From Streptomyces djakartensis (GTDB lineage: Bacteria > Actinomycetota > Actinomycetes > Streptomycetales > Streptomycetaceae), in the NCBI RefSeq assembly GCF_014651075.1, contig NZ_BMWE01000030.1:1-57122 (forward strand): 57,122 nucleotides of DNA. Reading direction: 5' to 3'. The notes below the pieces were generated by a model, which was not told the origin of the DNA, searched no databases, and was given only the letters and a program-made list of their open reading frames with translations. Shown piece after piece: positions 18,086 to 27,240 of the stretch. Position numbers and translations under genes: made by a program. Positions within the stretch are counted from its first letter, which is position 1; each line of letters starts with the position of its first letter.

Positions 18086-19625
18086 CGGCGCCGGGCGGCT
18101 CGCCCTTGCCGCGGGGCGGCTTCCGGACGTGCAGGCGCAGGACCACCCCCTCCCGCACGTGCTGCTCACGGACGGTGAACTCCGCCTCCAGCACGGCGAG
18201 TTTCGTCCGCTCGACCGGATCCGCCGGCGACCAGCGCGGTTTCAGCGCGTACGGCTCGGCGACGACCCAGACGCGGTCCACCGCGGCGAGCCTGCGCCGC
18301 AGCTCCCCGGGGGTCGCCTCAAGGCCCCACAGCGTCCCGGACCGGGGCGCCGGCTCACGCAGCGCGATGTCCCGAGCCTGCCGGAAGCCCTTCGGGTAGG
18401 CCAGCGCGGCGAGCCTCCCGACGGACGGCAGGAACAGCACCGGGTCACCCGGGCGCACCTGCCGGACGGCGAACGCGGAGACGGCGGCGAGGTTGTCGGG
18501 GCGGTGCGCGGCGGAACGGTCCCGGCGGTGGTCGGGGAGCTGATGGACGAACGCGGCCAGGAGGGTGACGACGCCTGCCACGCCCAGCAGGGCCCGGGCC
18601 CTCCGGCCGCCGGTCCGCGCCCGCCGCCCCTCGCACAGCGCGCGTTCCAGCCGACCGGCCACCCGCCCGGCCCCCGCGGCCACCAGCAGGGGCGCTCCCG
18701 CGAGCGCGTAGAACACGTACCGCTCGTGGAACAACGGCCGGACCTGCGACACGGTCAGCAGCATCCCCGGCGGCAGGAGCAGCAGCGGGAGCGCGACCGC
18801 CGCCGGCCTCCGCTCCAGGAGCCCCACGGCCAGCAGCGCCAGGGCCGCCCAGAACACCACCCCGGCCCGGCCCGGAGAGAAGTGCCGCAGGACCCGCCCG
18901 GCCTCGTCCCACCCGGGCGTCGCCAGCCACGCCACCTGCCCGGCCTGCCCCCGCGACACCCACACCAGCGGCAGCAGGAGCAGCACCGCCACCCCCGCCG
19001 CACCACCCCAGCCGGACCACGCCCTCCTCGGCACCCGCAGCGCCGCCAGCGTCACCGCGTGCGCGCAGAGCGCCAGCACCGCCAGCTCGTGCAGCAGACA
19101 GGTCAGGGCGACCACGGTGCCGTACGGCCACCAGGCCCGGGCGGTGGCCGCGTCCACCGCCCTCAGCAGCAGCAGCGTCGCCCCGGCGACCCCCGCCGCG
19201 ACGAGCGCGTACGACCGCCCCTCCTGGGCGTAGTGGCCGGTCATCGGCGTGATCGCGTAGAGGAGACCGGCCCACAGACCGACCCGGGGCCCGGCCAGCC
19301 GGACGCCGAGGGCCGCCACCAGGCCGGCCGTGGCCGTCGCCGCGCACACCGACGGCAGGCGCAGGACGACCTCGCCCGGGTGGACGGTGAGCACGGCGTG
19401 CATGAGGAGGTAGTACAGGCCGTGCACCGCGTCCACGTCGTGCAGCAACCGCCAGATCTGCGGGACCGTGCGCCGTGCGACCAGGAAGGTGACGCTCTCG
19501 TCGCCCCACATGCCGCCGCGGTCCACGCCCCACAGCCCGACCGAGGCCATCACCGCCGTCGGGACCGCCACGGGCACCACGCCCGTGCCGAACCGGCCGC
19601 TCCCCGTCGACTGCCCGATCGTCAC
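18042..19625 (-). CDS. GT-C-fold membrane glycosyltransferase (PMT/ArnT-like)
   Basis: This 527-residue polytopic protein has a typical GT-C/PMT_2-like layout. After the first helix the exterior loop has MWGDESVTF (Asp42-Glu43), the usual acidic catalytic position, followed by VHGLYYLLMHAVL and YAITPMTGHYAQEGRSYAL. About ten helices follow, and the last ~150 residues are hydrophilic. GTG 19625 is used as the start. It would transfer a sugar from a polyprenyl-phosphate donor on the outer membrane face; donor and acceptor are unknown. It overlaps ohrR by 44 bp at the 3' end and is divergent from the GT2 gene at 19717, with 91 bp between them. Confidence 0.75.
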   Translation of the reverse strand: MTIGQSTGSGRFGTGVVPVAVPTAVMASVGLWGVDRGGMWGDESVTFLVARRTVPQIWRLLHDVDAVHGLYYLLMHAVLTVHPGEVVLRLPSVCAATATAGLVAALGVRLAGPRVGLWAGLLYAITPMTGHYAQEGRSYALVAAGVAGATLLLLRAVDAATARAWWPYGTVVALTCLLHELAVLALCAHAVTLAALRVPRRAWSGWGGAAGVAVLLLLPLVWVSRGQAGQVAWLATPGWDEAGRVLRHFSPGRAGVVFWAALALLAVGLLERRPAAVALPLLLLPPGMLLTVSQVRPLFHERYVFYALAGAPLLVAAGAGRVAGRLERALCEGRRARTGGRRARALLGVAGVVTLLAAFVHQLPDHRRDRSAAHRPDNLAAVSAFAVRQVRPGDPVLFLPSVGRLAALAYPKGFRQARDIALREPAPRSGTLWGLEATPGELRRRLAAVDRVWVVAEPYALKPRWSPADPVERTKLAVLEAEFTVREQHVREGVVLRLHVRKPPRGKGEPPGAATTARRPASRPESP

Positions 19626-19716
19626 GGGCCGATTCTCGGCTGTTTTGTGGCGGGGAATGGGGCTTGATGGTGTGTTATCACTTTCGTGTCATTCGCCCGG
19701 CTTACGATCCGTCGTG

Positions 19717-21375
19717 ATGAACGCCGCCGTGGATGTCGCCGTGGATGCCGCCGTGAACGCCGGGAGGCCGGTCCCCGAGGTCGCCGTCGTGGTCATCGGC
19801 TACGACGACGCCGCCCATGTGACGGACGCCGTGCGCTCGGCGCTCGCCCAGGGTCCGGCCGTGCGCGAGGTCGTGGCCGTCGACGACTGCTCGACGGACG
19901 GCAGCGCCGGCCTGCTCGACCGGCTCGCCGCGTCGGAGCGCCGCCTGAGGGTGATCCGCCGCCGGGTCAACAGCGGCGGCTGCGGCACCCCGCGCAACAC
20001 CGGCCTCGCCGCGGTGACGTCGCCGTACGTGATGTTCCTGGACAGCGACGACATCCTGCCGCCCGGCGCGGTCGACGCGCTGCTCGCGGCGGCGCGCGGC
20101 GCGCACGCGGAGGTCGCGAGCGGCCTGTGCGTGCGGCGGGAACTGCCGTCGGGGCGCGAGGTGCCCTGGCAGGCGCGCCTGTACGCGCACCACGCCGTGG
20201 TCCCCCACCCCGCGCGGCGCCCCCGCCTGGTCCACGACACGCTGTGCGTCAACAAGCTCTACCGCACCGGCTTCCTGCGCGAGCACGGCATCCGTTTCCC
20301 CGAGGGCCGCTTCCCCTACGAGGACGTCGTCTTCACGGCTCGCGTGCTGGCCGCGGCACCGCGCGTCGCCCTGGTCCCGGACCGGGTGTACGTCTGGCAC
20401 GTGCGCCGGTCCGCCGAGCGGCTGTCGATCTCGCTGGACCGGGCCGGTGCCGACAACTGGCGAGCTCGTACGGAGGCGTGCCGGCAGGCGTACGAGGTCC
20501 TGCTGGGCGCCGGGCAGAAGGAACTCGCCCGGGTGGCGCGCGCCAAGTTCCTCGACCACGACCTGCGGATGTACCTGCGCGAACTGGGGTTGCGTGACGC
20601 CTCGTACCGGCGTGCGTGGTGGGAGCTCACGCGGGCGCATCTCGCGGAGTACGACGCGGACGACTGGGCCCGCGACCCGGCCGCTCCCGGGCGGCTGGCC
20701 GGGCGGGTCGTCCTGGCCTCCCCGGAGCCGCGCGACCTGCCGCGGCTGCGGGAACTGGCGGCGCGCCCGGCCCGGCTGTACCCGCCGTACGCCCGCGCCG
20801 CGGACGGCACGCCCGTCTGGTCGGCGGACCTTCCGCAGATCTCCCTCGAACCCCTGCTGACCCGGCCGGTGCGGGAGCTGCCCCTCGCCGTCGACGCGGA
20901 ACTGCGCCCCCACGCCCGCGGTACCCGGCTGCGGCTGCGCCTGCACGAGCTGTACGGCCGGCTGGCTCAGGCGGGCCCGGAGGCGGTGGAGGTGGAGTGG
21001 CGGAACCGGGACGACGGGAACACGAGGGGCGGCGGCACGGCCGCGCTGACGGCCGACGACCGCGCGGCGGATGCGGCCGGCGGCTGGTCGGCGGAGACGG
21101 TCGTGGATCTGGCCACGCTGGCCGCGCCCGGTGTGAGCACCTGGGACCTGCGGCTTCGCATCCGCTTCCGTGAGGGCGTGAGCCGCGAGGTCACAGCGCA
21201 CGCCCTCACGGGCGCCGGGGTGCTGCGCCGCAGAGCCGTCCCTGCCACCCGGCACGGCCTGGTGCTCGTGCAGCCGTACGTCACCCACTCCGGCGCGCTG
21301 GCGCTGCGCGTCGCACCCGGCGTACGCGGCGCACTGTCGGTGACACGCGCGAGACTGCGCCGCCTGCTTCACTGA
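19717..21375 (+). CDS. Family 2 glycosyltransferase
   Basis: This 552-residue protein has a GT-A domain in the first ~280 residues: VAVVVIGYDDAAHV, VAVDDCSTDGS, FLDSDD (D109, D111, D112), acceptor base motif FPYEDVVF, and NKLYRTGFL. Unlike the neighbouring fusions it has no TagF-like domain. The C-terminal half (~330-552) is an uncharacterised, probably beta-rich region also seen in the GT2 protein at 27237. An N-terminal repetitive AVDVAVDAAVNA segment precedes the domain. ATG 19717 is chosen; GTG 19714 is directly before it. GalE follows 76 bp downstream, which suggests use of a UDP-hexose or UDP-HexNAc. Confidence 0.88.
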   Translation: MNAAVDVAVDAAVNAGRPVPEVAVVVIGYDDAAHVTDAVRSALAQGPAVREVVAVDDCSTDGSAGLLDRLAASERRLRVIRRRVNSGGCGTPRNTGLAAVTSPYVMFLDSDDILPPGAVDALLAAARGAHAEVASGLCVRRELPSGREVPWQARLYAHHAVVPHPARRPRLVHDTLCVNKLYRTGFLREHGIRFPEGRFPYEDVVFTARVLAAAPRVALVPDRVYVWHVRRSAERLSISLDRAGADNWRARTEACRQAYEVLLGAGQKELARVARAKFLDHDLRMYLRELGLRDASYRRAWWELTRAHLAEYDADDWARDPAAPGRLAGRVVLASPEPRDLPRLRELAARPARLYPPYARAADGTPVWSADLPQISLEPLLTRPVRELPLAVDAELRPHARGTRLRLRLHELYGRLAQAGPEAVEVEWRNRDDGNTRGGGTAALTADDRAADAAGGWSAETVVDLATLAAPGVSTWDLRLRIRFREGVSREVTAHALTGAGVLRRRAVPATRHGLVLVQPYVTHSGALALRVAPGVRGALSVTRARLRRLLH

Positions 21376-21451
21376 GACCGGGACACGACCAGCACGACCA
21401 GCACGGACACGCGACACCGGTACAGGTCGACTGACGAGGGGACGGCCGCAC

Positions 21452-22432
21452 ATGACCTGGTTGATCACCGGCGGCGCCGGCTACATCGGGGCGCACGTCG
21501 TACGGGCGATGACCGCGGCGGGCGAACGGGCGGTGGTGTACGACGACCTGTCCACCGGAGTCCCCGAGCGCGTGCCCGGCGGTGTTCCGCTGGTGGTGGG
21601 CTCGACGCTGGACGGCGAGCGGCTCGCGCGGGTCCTCGCGGAGCACTCGGTCACCGGCGTCGTCCATCTCGCGGCGAAGAAGCAGGTGGGAGAGTCGGTC
21701 GAGCAGCCGCTGCGCTACTACCGGGAGAACATCGAGGGTCTGCGGGTCCTGCTGGACGCCGTGACGGCGGCGCAGGTGGCGTCGTTGGTCTTCTCCTCCT
21801 CGGCGGCCGTGTACGGCATGCCGGACGTGGCCCTGGTCACGGAGGAGACGCCGTGCCTGCCGATCTCCCCGTACGGCGAGACGAAGCTGGCCGGTGAGTG
21901 GCTGGTGCGCGCGACGGGCCGGGCGACCGGGCTGTCGACCGCGTGCCTGCGCTACTTCAACGTGGCGGGCGCGGCGAGCCCGGAGCTCGCGGACACCGGT
22001 GTGTTCAACCTCGTCCCCATGGTCTTCGAGAAGCTCACGGAGGGCGCGCCGCCGCGCGTCTTCGGCGACGACTACCCGACCCCGGACGGCACCTGCGTGC
22101 GGGACTACATCCACGTCGTGGACCTGGCCGAGGCGCATGTGGCGGCGGCCCGGGTCCTCAGCGCCTCCCCCGGCCGCGAACTCACCCTCAACATCGGACG
22201 GGGCGAGGGCGTCTCCGTCCGCGAGATGATCGACCGCATCACCGCGGTCACCGGTTACGACCTGCCGCCCACGGTGGCGCCCCGCCGTCCGGGCGACCCC
22301 GCTCGCGTCGTCGCCTCCGCCGACCGCGCCGCCGCCGAACTGGGCTGGAAGGCCCGGCACGACGTCCAGGACATGATCGCATCGGCGTGGGAGGGCTGGG
22401 TACGGCTGCATCCGGAGGCGGCGCGGAGCTGA
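21452..22432 (+). CDS. galE: UDP-glucose 4-epimerase (GalE-like)
   Basis: This 326-residue extended short-chain dehydrogenase has an NAD-binding motif TGGAGYIG (6-13), catalytic SSSAAVYG region (~115-122) and YGETK (Tyr141, Lys145). The substrate part includes CLRYFNVAGA and CVRDYIHVVDLA, typical of GalE. It interconverts UDP-Glc/UDP-Gal and possibly the HexNAc forms; substrate range cannot be decided here. Its place in the locus suggests it makes the sugar donor for the glycosyltransferases. GAGGGGAC lies about 9 bases before the ATG. It converges with the TetR gene, with 24 bp between the stops. Confidence 0.92.
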   Translation: MTWLITGGAGYIGAHVVRAMTAAGERAVVYDDLSTGVPERVPGGVPLVVGSTLDGERLARVLAEHSVTGVVHLAAKKQVGESVEQPLRYYRENIEGLRVLLDAVTAAQVASLVFSSSAAVYGMPDVALVTEETPCLPISPYGETKLAGEWLVRATGRATGLSTACLRYFNVAGAASPELADTGVFNLVPMVFEKLTEGAPPRVFGDDYPTPDGTCVRDYIHVVDLAEAHVAAARVLSASPGRELTLNIGRGEGVSVREMIDRITAVTGYDLPPTVAPRRPGDPARVVASADRAAAELGWKARHDVQDMIASAWEGWVRLHPEAARS

Positions 22433-22456
22433 TCCGCGTCACCTGCCGGAAGACCT

Positions 22457-23083
22457 CTACAGCGCCTTCAACGCCTCCGCCGTCGCCCTGGCCAGCGACC
22501 CCAGATACCCCTTGGGCAGCTTCGGGCTGCGGATCACCACCGAGCGCCAGTAGAGCGGGCCGGAGATCAGGTCGAGGGCCAGGTCGCGGTCGAGCCCCCG
22601 GCGGAGCTCGCCGCGGGACTCCGCCGCCGTGACGATGCCGGTGGCGACGCCGTCCTGGCCCTCGCGCAGGGCCTTCTGGAGAGCCTCGGCGATCTCGGCG
22701 TTGCGGGCCGCCTCGGCCTGCAGGTCGGGGATGATCTGCGAGGCGACGGGGTGGCGCAGGGCGCGGGACGTCACCTCGTAGAGCAGCCGCAGGTCGCCCT
22801 CCAGGGAGCCGGTGTCCGGCGCGGGAAGGCCCTGCACGGCGAGTGCCGAGACGATGTCGAGGACCAGGTGCAGTTTCGAGCGCCAGCGACGGTACACCGC
22901 CGTCTTCCCCACACCCGCCCGGCGAGCGATCCCCTCGATGGACATCCGCGCGTAGCCGACGGCCGCGAGCTCCTCGAACACGGCCGCCCGGATGGCTTCC
23001 GTCACGTCCTGCCGCAGCACGGCCGCCCCCGCGGGGGCCCGGCGGCGCGGACTCGTCCGGGGCTCGTCGGCGTTGGTCGTCAT
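22457..23083 (-). CDS. TetR-family transcriptional regulator
   Basis: This 208-residue protein has an N-terminal TetR DNA-binding domain with helix-turn-helix MSIEGIARRAGVGKTAVYRR (47-66). Its C-terminal ligand domain resembles the TetR_C_11-type group (VASQIIPDLQAEAARN, GLDRDLALDLISGPLYWR). ATG 23083 is chosen because it begins shortly before the conserved domain; the frame is open further upstream without recognisable sequence. It is divergent from the tagG-like exporter with 122 bp between starts, and palindromes lie in that gap. It therefore probably controls itself and the exporter operon. Confidence 0.9.
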   Translation of the reverse strand: MTTNADEPRTSPRRRAPAGAAVLRQDVTEAIRAAVFEELAAVGYARMSIEGIARRAGVGKTAVYRRWRSKLHLVLDIVSALAVQGLPAPDTGSLEGDLRLLYEVTSRALRHPVASQIIPDLQAEAARNAEIAEALQKALREGQDGVATGIVTAAESRGELRRGLDRDLALDLISGPLYWRSVVIRSPKLPKGYLGSLARATAEALKAL

Positions 23084-23103
23084 GCCGACAGCATAGGGCG
23101 TCA

Positions 23104-23172
23104 CGACGAAACGGTTGCGTTCCGACGCACCATCGCCGTACGCTCGCGTTGCGACGATACGGTCCCGTCCCG
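23104..23172. promoter_or_regulatory. Palindromes and promoter between the TetR gene and tagG-like gene
   Basis: Three palindromic elements are visible. One (23104-23127) has arms CGACGAAACG and CGTTCCGACG, 8 of 10 paired. A second (23136-23162, 27 bp) has the pattern CCGTA-N3-TCGC-N3-GCGA-N3-TACGG with all nine named positions per arm paired. A third, weaker one (23155-23172) has arms CGATACGG and CCGTCCCG. A sigma-70-like promoter towards tagG, TTGCGT (23115-23120), 18 bp, TACGCT (23139-23144), overlaps the first two. Binding by the divergent TetR protein is inferred from position. Confidence 0.55.
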
Positions 23173-23205
23173 ACGTAAGAAGTCCCCCGAACGAAAGCAG
23201 CGGAT

Positions 23206-24120
23206 GTGAGCCAGGTCCTCCACACACCGCCCCACGCCCCGGCCCCGGCCGACGACGACCTCGCGGCCCTGGCCGCCCGCCACGGACTCTCCGTCAGCGG
23301 CGCCCGCCCCTCCCTGCCCGGGTACGTTCGACAGCTGTGGGCCCGCCGCCACTTCATCACCGCGTTCGCCACCGCCAAGCTCACCGCCCAGTACAGCCAG
23401 GCGAAGCTCGGCCAGGTCTGGCAGGTGATGACGCCGTTGCTGAACGCGGCGGTCTACTACTTCATCTTCGGCGTGCTGCTCGGTACCAAGCACGGCGTGC
23501 CGGACTACGTCCCGTTCCTGGTCACAGGCGTGTTCATCTGGACGTTCACCCAGAGCTCGATCATGGCGGGCACCCGCGCCATCTCCGGCAACCTCGGCCT
23601 CGTCCGGGCCCTGCACTTCCCGCGCGCCGCGCTGCCCCTGTCGTTCTGCCTCCAGCAGCTCCAGCAGCTGCTGTTCTCGATGGCCGCCCTGGTCGTCATC
23701 CTGCTCTGCTTCGGCGTGCCGGTCGGGGTGTCGTGGCTGCTGGCGCTGCCTGCGCTGTTCCTGCAGTTCACGTTCAACGCGGGTGTCTCCATGGTGATGG
23801 CCCGGATGGGCGCCAAGACCCCCGACATCGCCCAGCTGATGCCGTTCGTGCTGCGCACCTGGATGTACGTCTCGGGGGTCATGTGGAGCATCGACCAGCT
23901 GGCGGACAAGGACAGCCTGCCGCGCGTGGTGACGGTCCTGCTGGAGACCAACCCGGCCGCGATCTACATCGACCTGATGCGCTTCGCCCTGATCGACAGC
24001 TTCCAGGCGAGCCAGCTCCCCGCCCACGTGTGGGCGATAGCCGCCGGCTGGGCACTGCTCGCCGGTGCCGGCGGCTTCATCTACTTCTGGAAGGCTGAGG
24101 AGACGTACGGCCGTGGCTGA
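23206..24120 (+). CDS. ABC-2 type exporter permease, TagG-like
   Basis: This 304-residue permease matches the polysaccharide/teichoic acid ABC-2 exporter family. It has a cytoplasmic N-terminus with an amphipathic stretch (TAKLTAQYSQAKLGQVWQV) leading into about six helices, including PLLNAAVYYFIFGVLLG, LLFSMAALVVILLCFG and VWAIAAGWALLAGAGGFIYF. It would form the membrane channel that moves a lipid-linked glycopolymer outwards together with the ATPase encoded next. GTG 23206 is the start, with a weak ribosome site. The next gene starts inside its 3' end (8 bp overlap). Confidence 0.9.
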   Translation: MSQVLHTPPHAPAPADDDLAALAARHGLSVSGARPSLPGYVRQLWARRHFITAFATAKLTAQYSQAKLGQVWQVMTPLLNAAVYYFIFGVLLGTKHGVPDYVPFLVTGVFIWTFTQSSIMAGTRAISGNLGLVRALHFPRAALPLSFCLQQLQQLLFSMAALVVILLCFGVPVGVSWLLALPALFLQFTFNAGVSMVMARMGAKTPDIAQLMPFVLRTWMYVSGVMWSIDQLADKDSLPRVVTVLLETNPAAIYIDLMRFALIDSFQASQLPAHVWAIAAGWALLAGAGGFIYFWKAEETYGRG

Positions 24121-24955
24121 ACACCCGAGCGAGAAGATACCCACCGTCATCGCCGACGGCGTCGACATCGTCTACCGCGTCAACGGCACCGGCGCCGGAC
24201 GCGGCTCCGCGACCGCCGCCCTCAACCGCATCCTGCGCCGGGGACAGGCCGAGAAGGCGGCGGGCGTACGCCGGGTGCACGCGGTGAAGAACGTGTCGTT
24301 CGTGGCGTACAAGGGCGAGGCGATCGGCCTGATCGGCACCAACGGCTCCGGCAAGTCGACCCTGCTGAAGGCCGTCGCCGGGCTGCTCCCCGTCGAGAAC
24401 GGCCGCATCTACACCGACGGCCAGCCCTCCCTGCTCGGCGTCAACGCGGCCCTGATGAACGACCTGACCGGTGAGCGCAACGTGCACCTCGGCGGCCTGG
24501 CCATGGGCATGTCCCGCGAGCAGATCAGGGACCGCTACCAGGAGATCGTCGACTTCTCGGGAATCAACGAGAAGGGCGACTTCATCACGCTGCCGATGCG
24601 CACGTACTCCTCCGGCATGGCCGCCCGGCTGCGGTTCTCCATCGCCGCCGCCAAGGACCACGACGTACTGCTGATCGACGAGGCGCTGGCCACCGGCGAC
24701 CGCTCCTTCCAGAAGCGCTCCGAACAGCGCATCCGCGAGCTGCGCAAGCACGCCGGCACGGTGTTCCTGGTGAGCCACAACAACAAGTCGATCCGCGACA
24801 CCTGCGACCGCGTGCTGTGGCTGGAGCGCGGCGAGCTGCTCATGGACGGGCCGACGGAGGACGTCCTCAAGGAGTACGAGGCGTTCACCGGGGACAAGTC
24901 CGCGAAGCCCGGTCCGAAGCCGAAGGCGGCGCCCAAGGTTCCCGTTCCCTCGTGA
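24113..24955 (+). CDS. ABC exporter ATPase, TagH-like
   Basis: This 280-residue ATPase has Walker A GTNGSGKST (75-83), signature YSSGM (165-169) and Walker B VLLIDE (185-190), then a short Lys/Pro-rich tail. The short conserved N-terminus before the P-loop domain and the MRTYSSGMAARL sequence are typical of polysaccharide and teichoic acid exporters (TagH/Wzt group). There is no long C-terminal substrate-binding domain. It pairs with the TagG-like permease, overlapping it by 8 bp. GTG 24113 is chosen over the upstream in-frame codon because of the overlap and the GAGGAGA at 24097-24103. Confidence 0.92.
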   Translation: MAEHPSEKIPTVIADGVDIVYRVNGTGAGRGSATAALNRILRRGQAEKAAGVRRVHAVKNVSFVAYKGEAIGLIGTNGSGKSTLLKAVAGLLPVENGRIYTDGQPSLLGVNAALMNDLTGERNVHLGGLAMGMSREQIRDRYQEIVDFSGINEKGDFITLPMRTYSSGMAARLRFSIAAAKDHDVLLIDEALATGDRSFQKRSEQRIRELRKHAGTVFLVSHNNKSIRDTCDRVLWLERGELLMDGPTEDVLKEYEAFTGDKSAKPGPKPKAAPKVPVPS

Positions 24956-25035
24956 GGCCGTGCCGGGTCGGCCGTTTTGTCGCATTGATGGCACCATGAC
25001 CGAATACGGTGCAGTCGCGAGAAGGAGTCCCCGTG

Positions 25036-27240
25036 ATGGCCGAGCTCAGCGTCATCGTGCACGGGCCGAACGTCCAGGACCATCTGACGGAGCTCCTCGA
25101 CTCCCTCGCCGCGCACCCCCTGCCGGACGCCGAGCTGATCGTGGCCGCGGTGGGCGACTGGGCCCGGGAGACAGCCGAGCGGCACACCCCGGACGTCCCC
25201 GGCCTGCGGGTCCTGCCGCTGCCGGACGGCACGGGCGACGCGGCGGCCCGGGCGGCGGGCGCGGCACGGGCCTCCGGACGCTGGCTGCACTTCGTCCACG
25301 CCAAGGACGGCCTGCCCGCCGGCGCCACCCGCACGGTCGCCGAGCGGGTGGCCGAGCTTTCCGGTGAGGTGGACGTGCTGCTCCTCGACCACGTCCGCAG
25401 CACCTGGCGCGCCTCCGGCCTGCCCTCCCCGGACGGTTTCCTGCTCGCCCGGGCGGGCCGTGCCGACGTCGCCCTGGACGACTTCGCGCCCCTGCTGCGT
25501 CTCACCCCGCTGCTCGGCACCCGCGTCCTGCGCACCGACTTCTACAGGGCGCACGAGCAACGGCTCACCACCGATGACGAGCCGTACGCCGCCCTGGCCG
25601 CCCTGCTGCTCGCCGGCCGTGTCGCCTGCCTGCCGCACGTCGCCTACGAGGACCGCAGGCTGCGCCCGGCGAGCCTGCCCCCGGTCACCCCCGAGCAGCG
25701 TTACGGCCTCGTCGAGCGCTACGAGTCCCTCCTCGACCTCGCCCGGGGCCGCCGCGCCGCGCACGCCGCGCTCTACGACGTGATGGTCCGCGACTTCCTG
25801 CGCACGTTCGCGCGCGGCGGCATGACGGAGGAGGTCGCGCGGGAGTTCTTCCGCCGGGCGTCCCTGGCCGCCCTGCGCCGCCGCCCCGAGGGCTACCGGC
25901 ACCCCGCCGGTCTCGAAGGCGTCCGCCGCTCCCTGCTCGAAGAGGGCGCCTACACGAAGTACCGGGCCTTCCAGGCCGCCAACCGCACCCGCCGCACGGC
26001 CCAGTCGGCGGTACGGACCCGACGGCGCCAGGTGGGCACCAGGCTCCGCGGCCACCAGTACCGCAGGGCCCTCGGCCGCCCGGTCGATCCCGGCCTGGCG
26101 GTGTTCGCGGCGTACTGGAACCGCGGCGTCGCCTGCAACCCCGCCGCGATCGCCGCGAAGCTCACCGAACTCGCCCCGCGGATCCACCAGGTGTGGGTGG
26201 TCACCGCGGAGAACGCGGCCCTGCTCCCGCCCGGCACCGACCATGTCGTGCCCGGCACCCGCCGCTACTGGGAGGTGCTGGCGAGGGCCAAGTACCTCGT
26301 CAACAACGTCAACTTCCCCAACGCGGTGGTCAAACGCCCCGACGCGATCCACGTCCAGACCCACCACGGCACGCCCCTGAAGCGCATGGGCCTGGACCAG
26401 ATGGCGTACCCGGCGGCCGCCCAGGGGATGGACTTCCAGGCGCTGCTGGAGCGCGTCGACAAGTGGGACTTCAGCGTCTCCGCCAACAGCCACACCACTC
26501 GCATGTGGGAGCGGGCGTACCCCTCGCACTACGTCAGCCTCGACCACGGCTACCCGCGCAACGACGTCTACTACACGGCCGGCGCCGAGGACGTCCGCGC
26601 GATCCGCGACCGGCTCGGCATCGCGCCGGGCCGCCGGGCCGTCCTCTACGCGCCCACCCACCGCGACTACGAGGCCGGCTGGACCCCGCGCCTGGACCTC
26701 GCCGCCCTCGCGGACGACCTCGGCGACGACACCGTCCTCCTCGTCCGCGGCCACTACTTCTACAGCGGCGCCGCCTCCCCCCTCGCCCACCTGCGCCGCA
26801 CGGGCCGGATCATCGACGTCTCCTCCTACGACCCGGTGGAGGAGCTGTGCCTGGCGGCGGACGCCCTGGTCACGGACTACTCCTCGATCATGTTCGACTA
26901 CGCCAACCTCGACCGTCCGATCGTGATCCACGCCGACGACTGGGAGACCTACCGCACCACCCGCGGCGTCTACTTCGACCTGATGGCCGAGGCCCCGGGC
27001 CCGGTGGCCCGCGGCCAACGGGAGCTGACGGAGATCCTCACCACCGAGGCCTGGCGCGACGAGGGCGCGGCGAAGGCCCGTGCCGTCTTCCGGCGCCGGT
27101 TCTGCGAGTACGACGACGGACGCGCCGCCGAACGCGTCGTCCGCCGGGTCTTCCTCGGCCAGGACGAGAGGGACCTGCCGCCGGTGCTGCCGATCGAGGA
27201 ACGCACCCCGGCCCCGACCCCGCAGGAGGCGACCGCATGA
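25036..27240 (+). CDS. TagF-like transferase fused to a degenerate GT2 domain
   Basis: This 734-residue fusion has a complete TagF-like domain (about 350-710): QTHHGTPLKRMG with His444, YAPTHRDY, LVRGH with His573, and TDYSS. Its N-terminal GT-A-like domain has decayed: where relatives have FLDxDD it reads FVHAKDG (86-92), and the VDDxSPD motif is missing (VAAVGDWARE). The fold seems kept (AELSVIVHGPNVQDH, DVLLLDHVRSTW) but metal and sugar-nucleotide binding are unlikely. GAAGGAG at 25021-25027 precedes ATG 25036 by 8 bases; GTG 25033 is also possible. The stop overlaps the next ATG (ATGA). It is likely the main active phosphotransferase near the exporter genes. Confidence 0.9.
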   Translation: MAELSVIVHGPNVQDHLTELLDSLAAHPLPDAELIVAAVGDWARETAERHTPDVPGLRVLPLPDGTGDAAARAAGAARASGRWLHFVHAKDGLPAGATRTVAERVAELSGEVDVLLLDHVRSTWRASGLPSPDGFLLARAGRADVALDDFAPLLRLTPLLGTRVLRTDFYRAHEQRLTTDDEPYAALAALLLAGRVACLPHVAYEDRRLRPASLPPVTPEQRYGLVERYESLLDLARGRRAAHAALYDVMVRDFLRTFARGGMTEEVAREFFRRASLAALRRRPEGYRHPAGLEGVRRSLLEEGAYTKYRAFQAANRTRRTAQSAVRTRRRQVGTRLRGHQYRRALGRPVDPGLAVFAAYWNRGVACNPAAIAAKLTELAPRIHQVWVVTAENAALLPPGTDHVVPGTRRYWEVLARAKYLVNNVNFPNAVVKRPDAIHVQTHHGTPLKRMGLDQMAYPAAAQGMDFQALLERVDKWDFSVSANSHTTRMWERAYPSHYVSLDHGYPRNDVYYTAGAEDVRAIRDRLGIAPGRRAVLYAPTHRDYEAGWTPRLDLAALADDLGDDTVLLVRGHYFYSGAASPLAHLRRTGRIIDVSSYDPVEELCLAADALVTDYSSIMFDYANLDRPIVIHADDWETYRTTRGVYFDLMAEAPGPVARGQRELTEILTTEAWRDEGAAKARAVFRRRFCEYDDGRAAERVVRRVFLGQDERDLPPVLPIEERTPAPTPQEATA

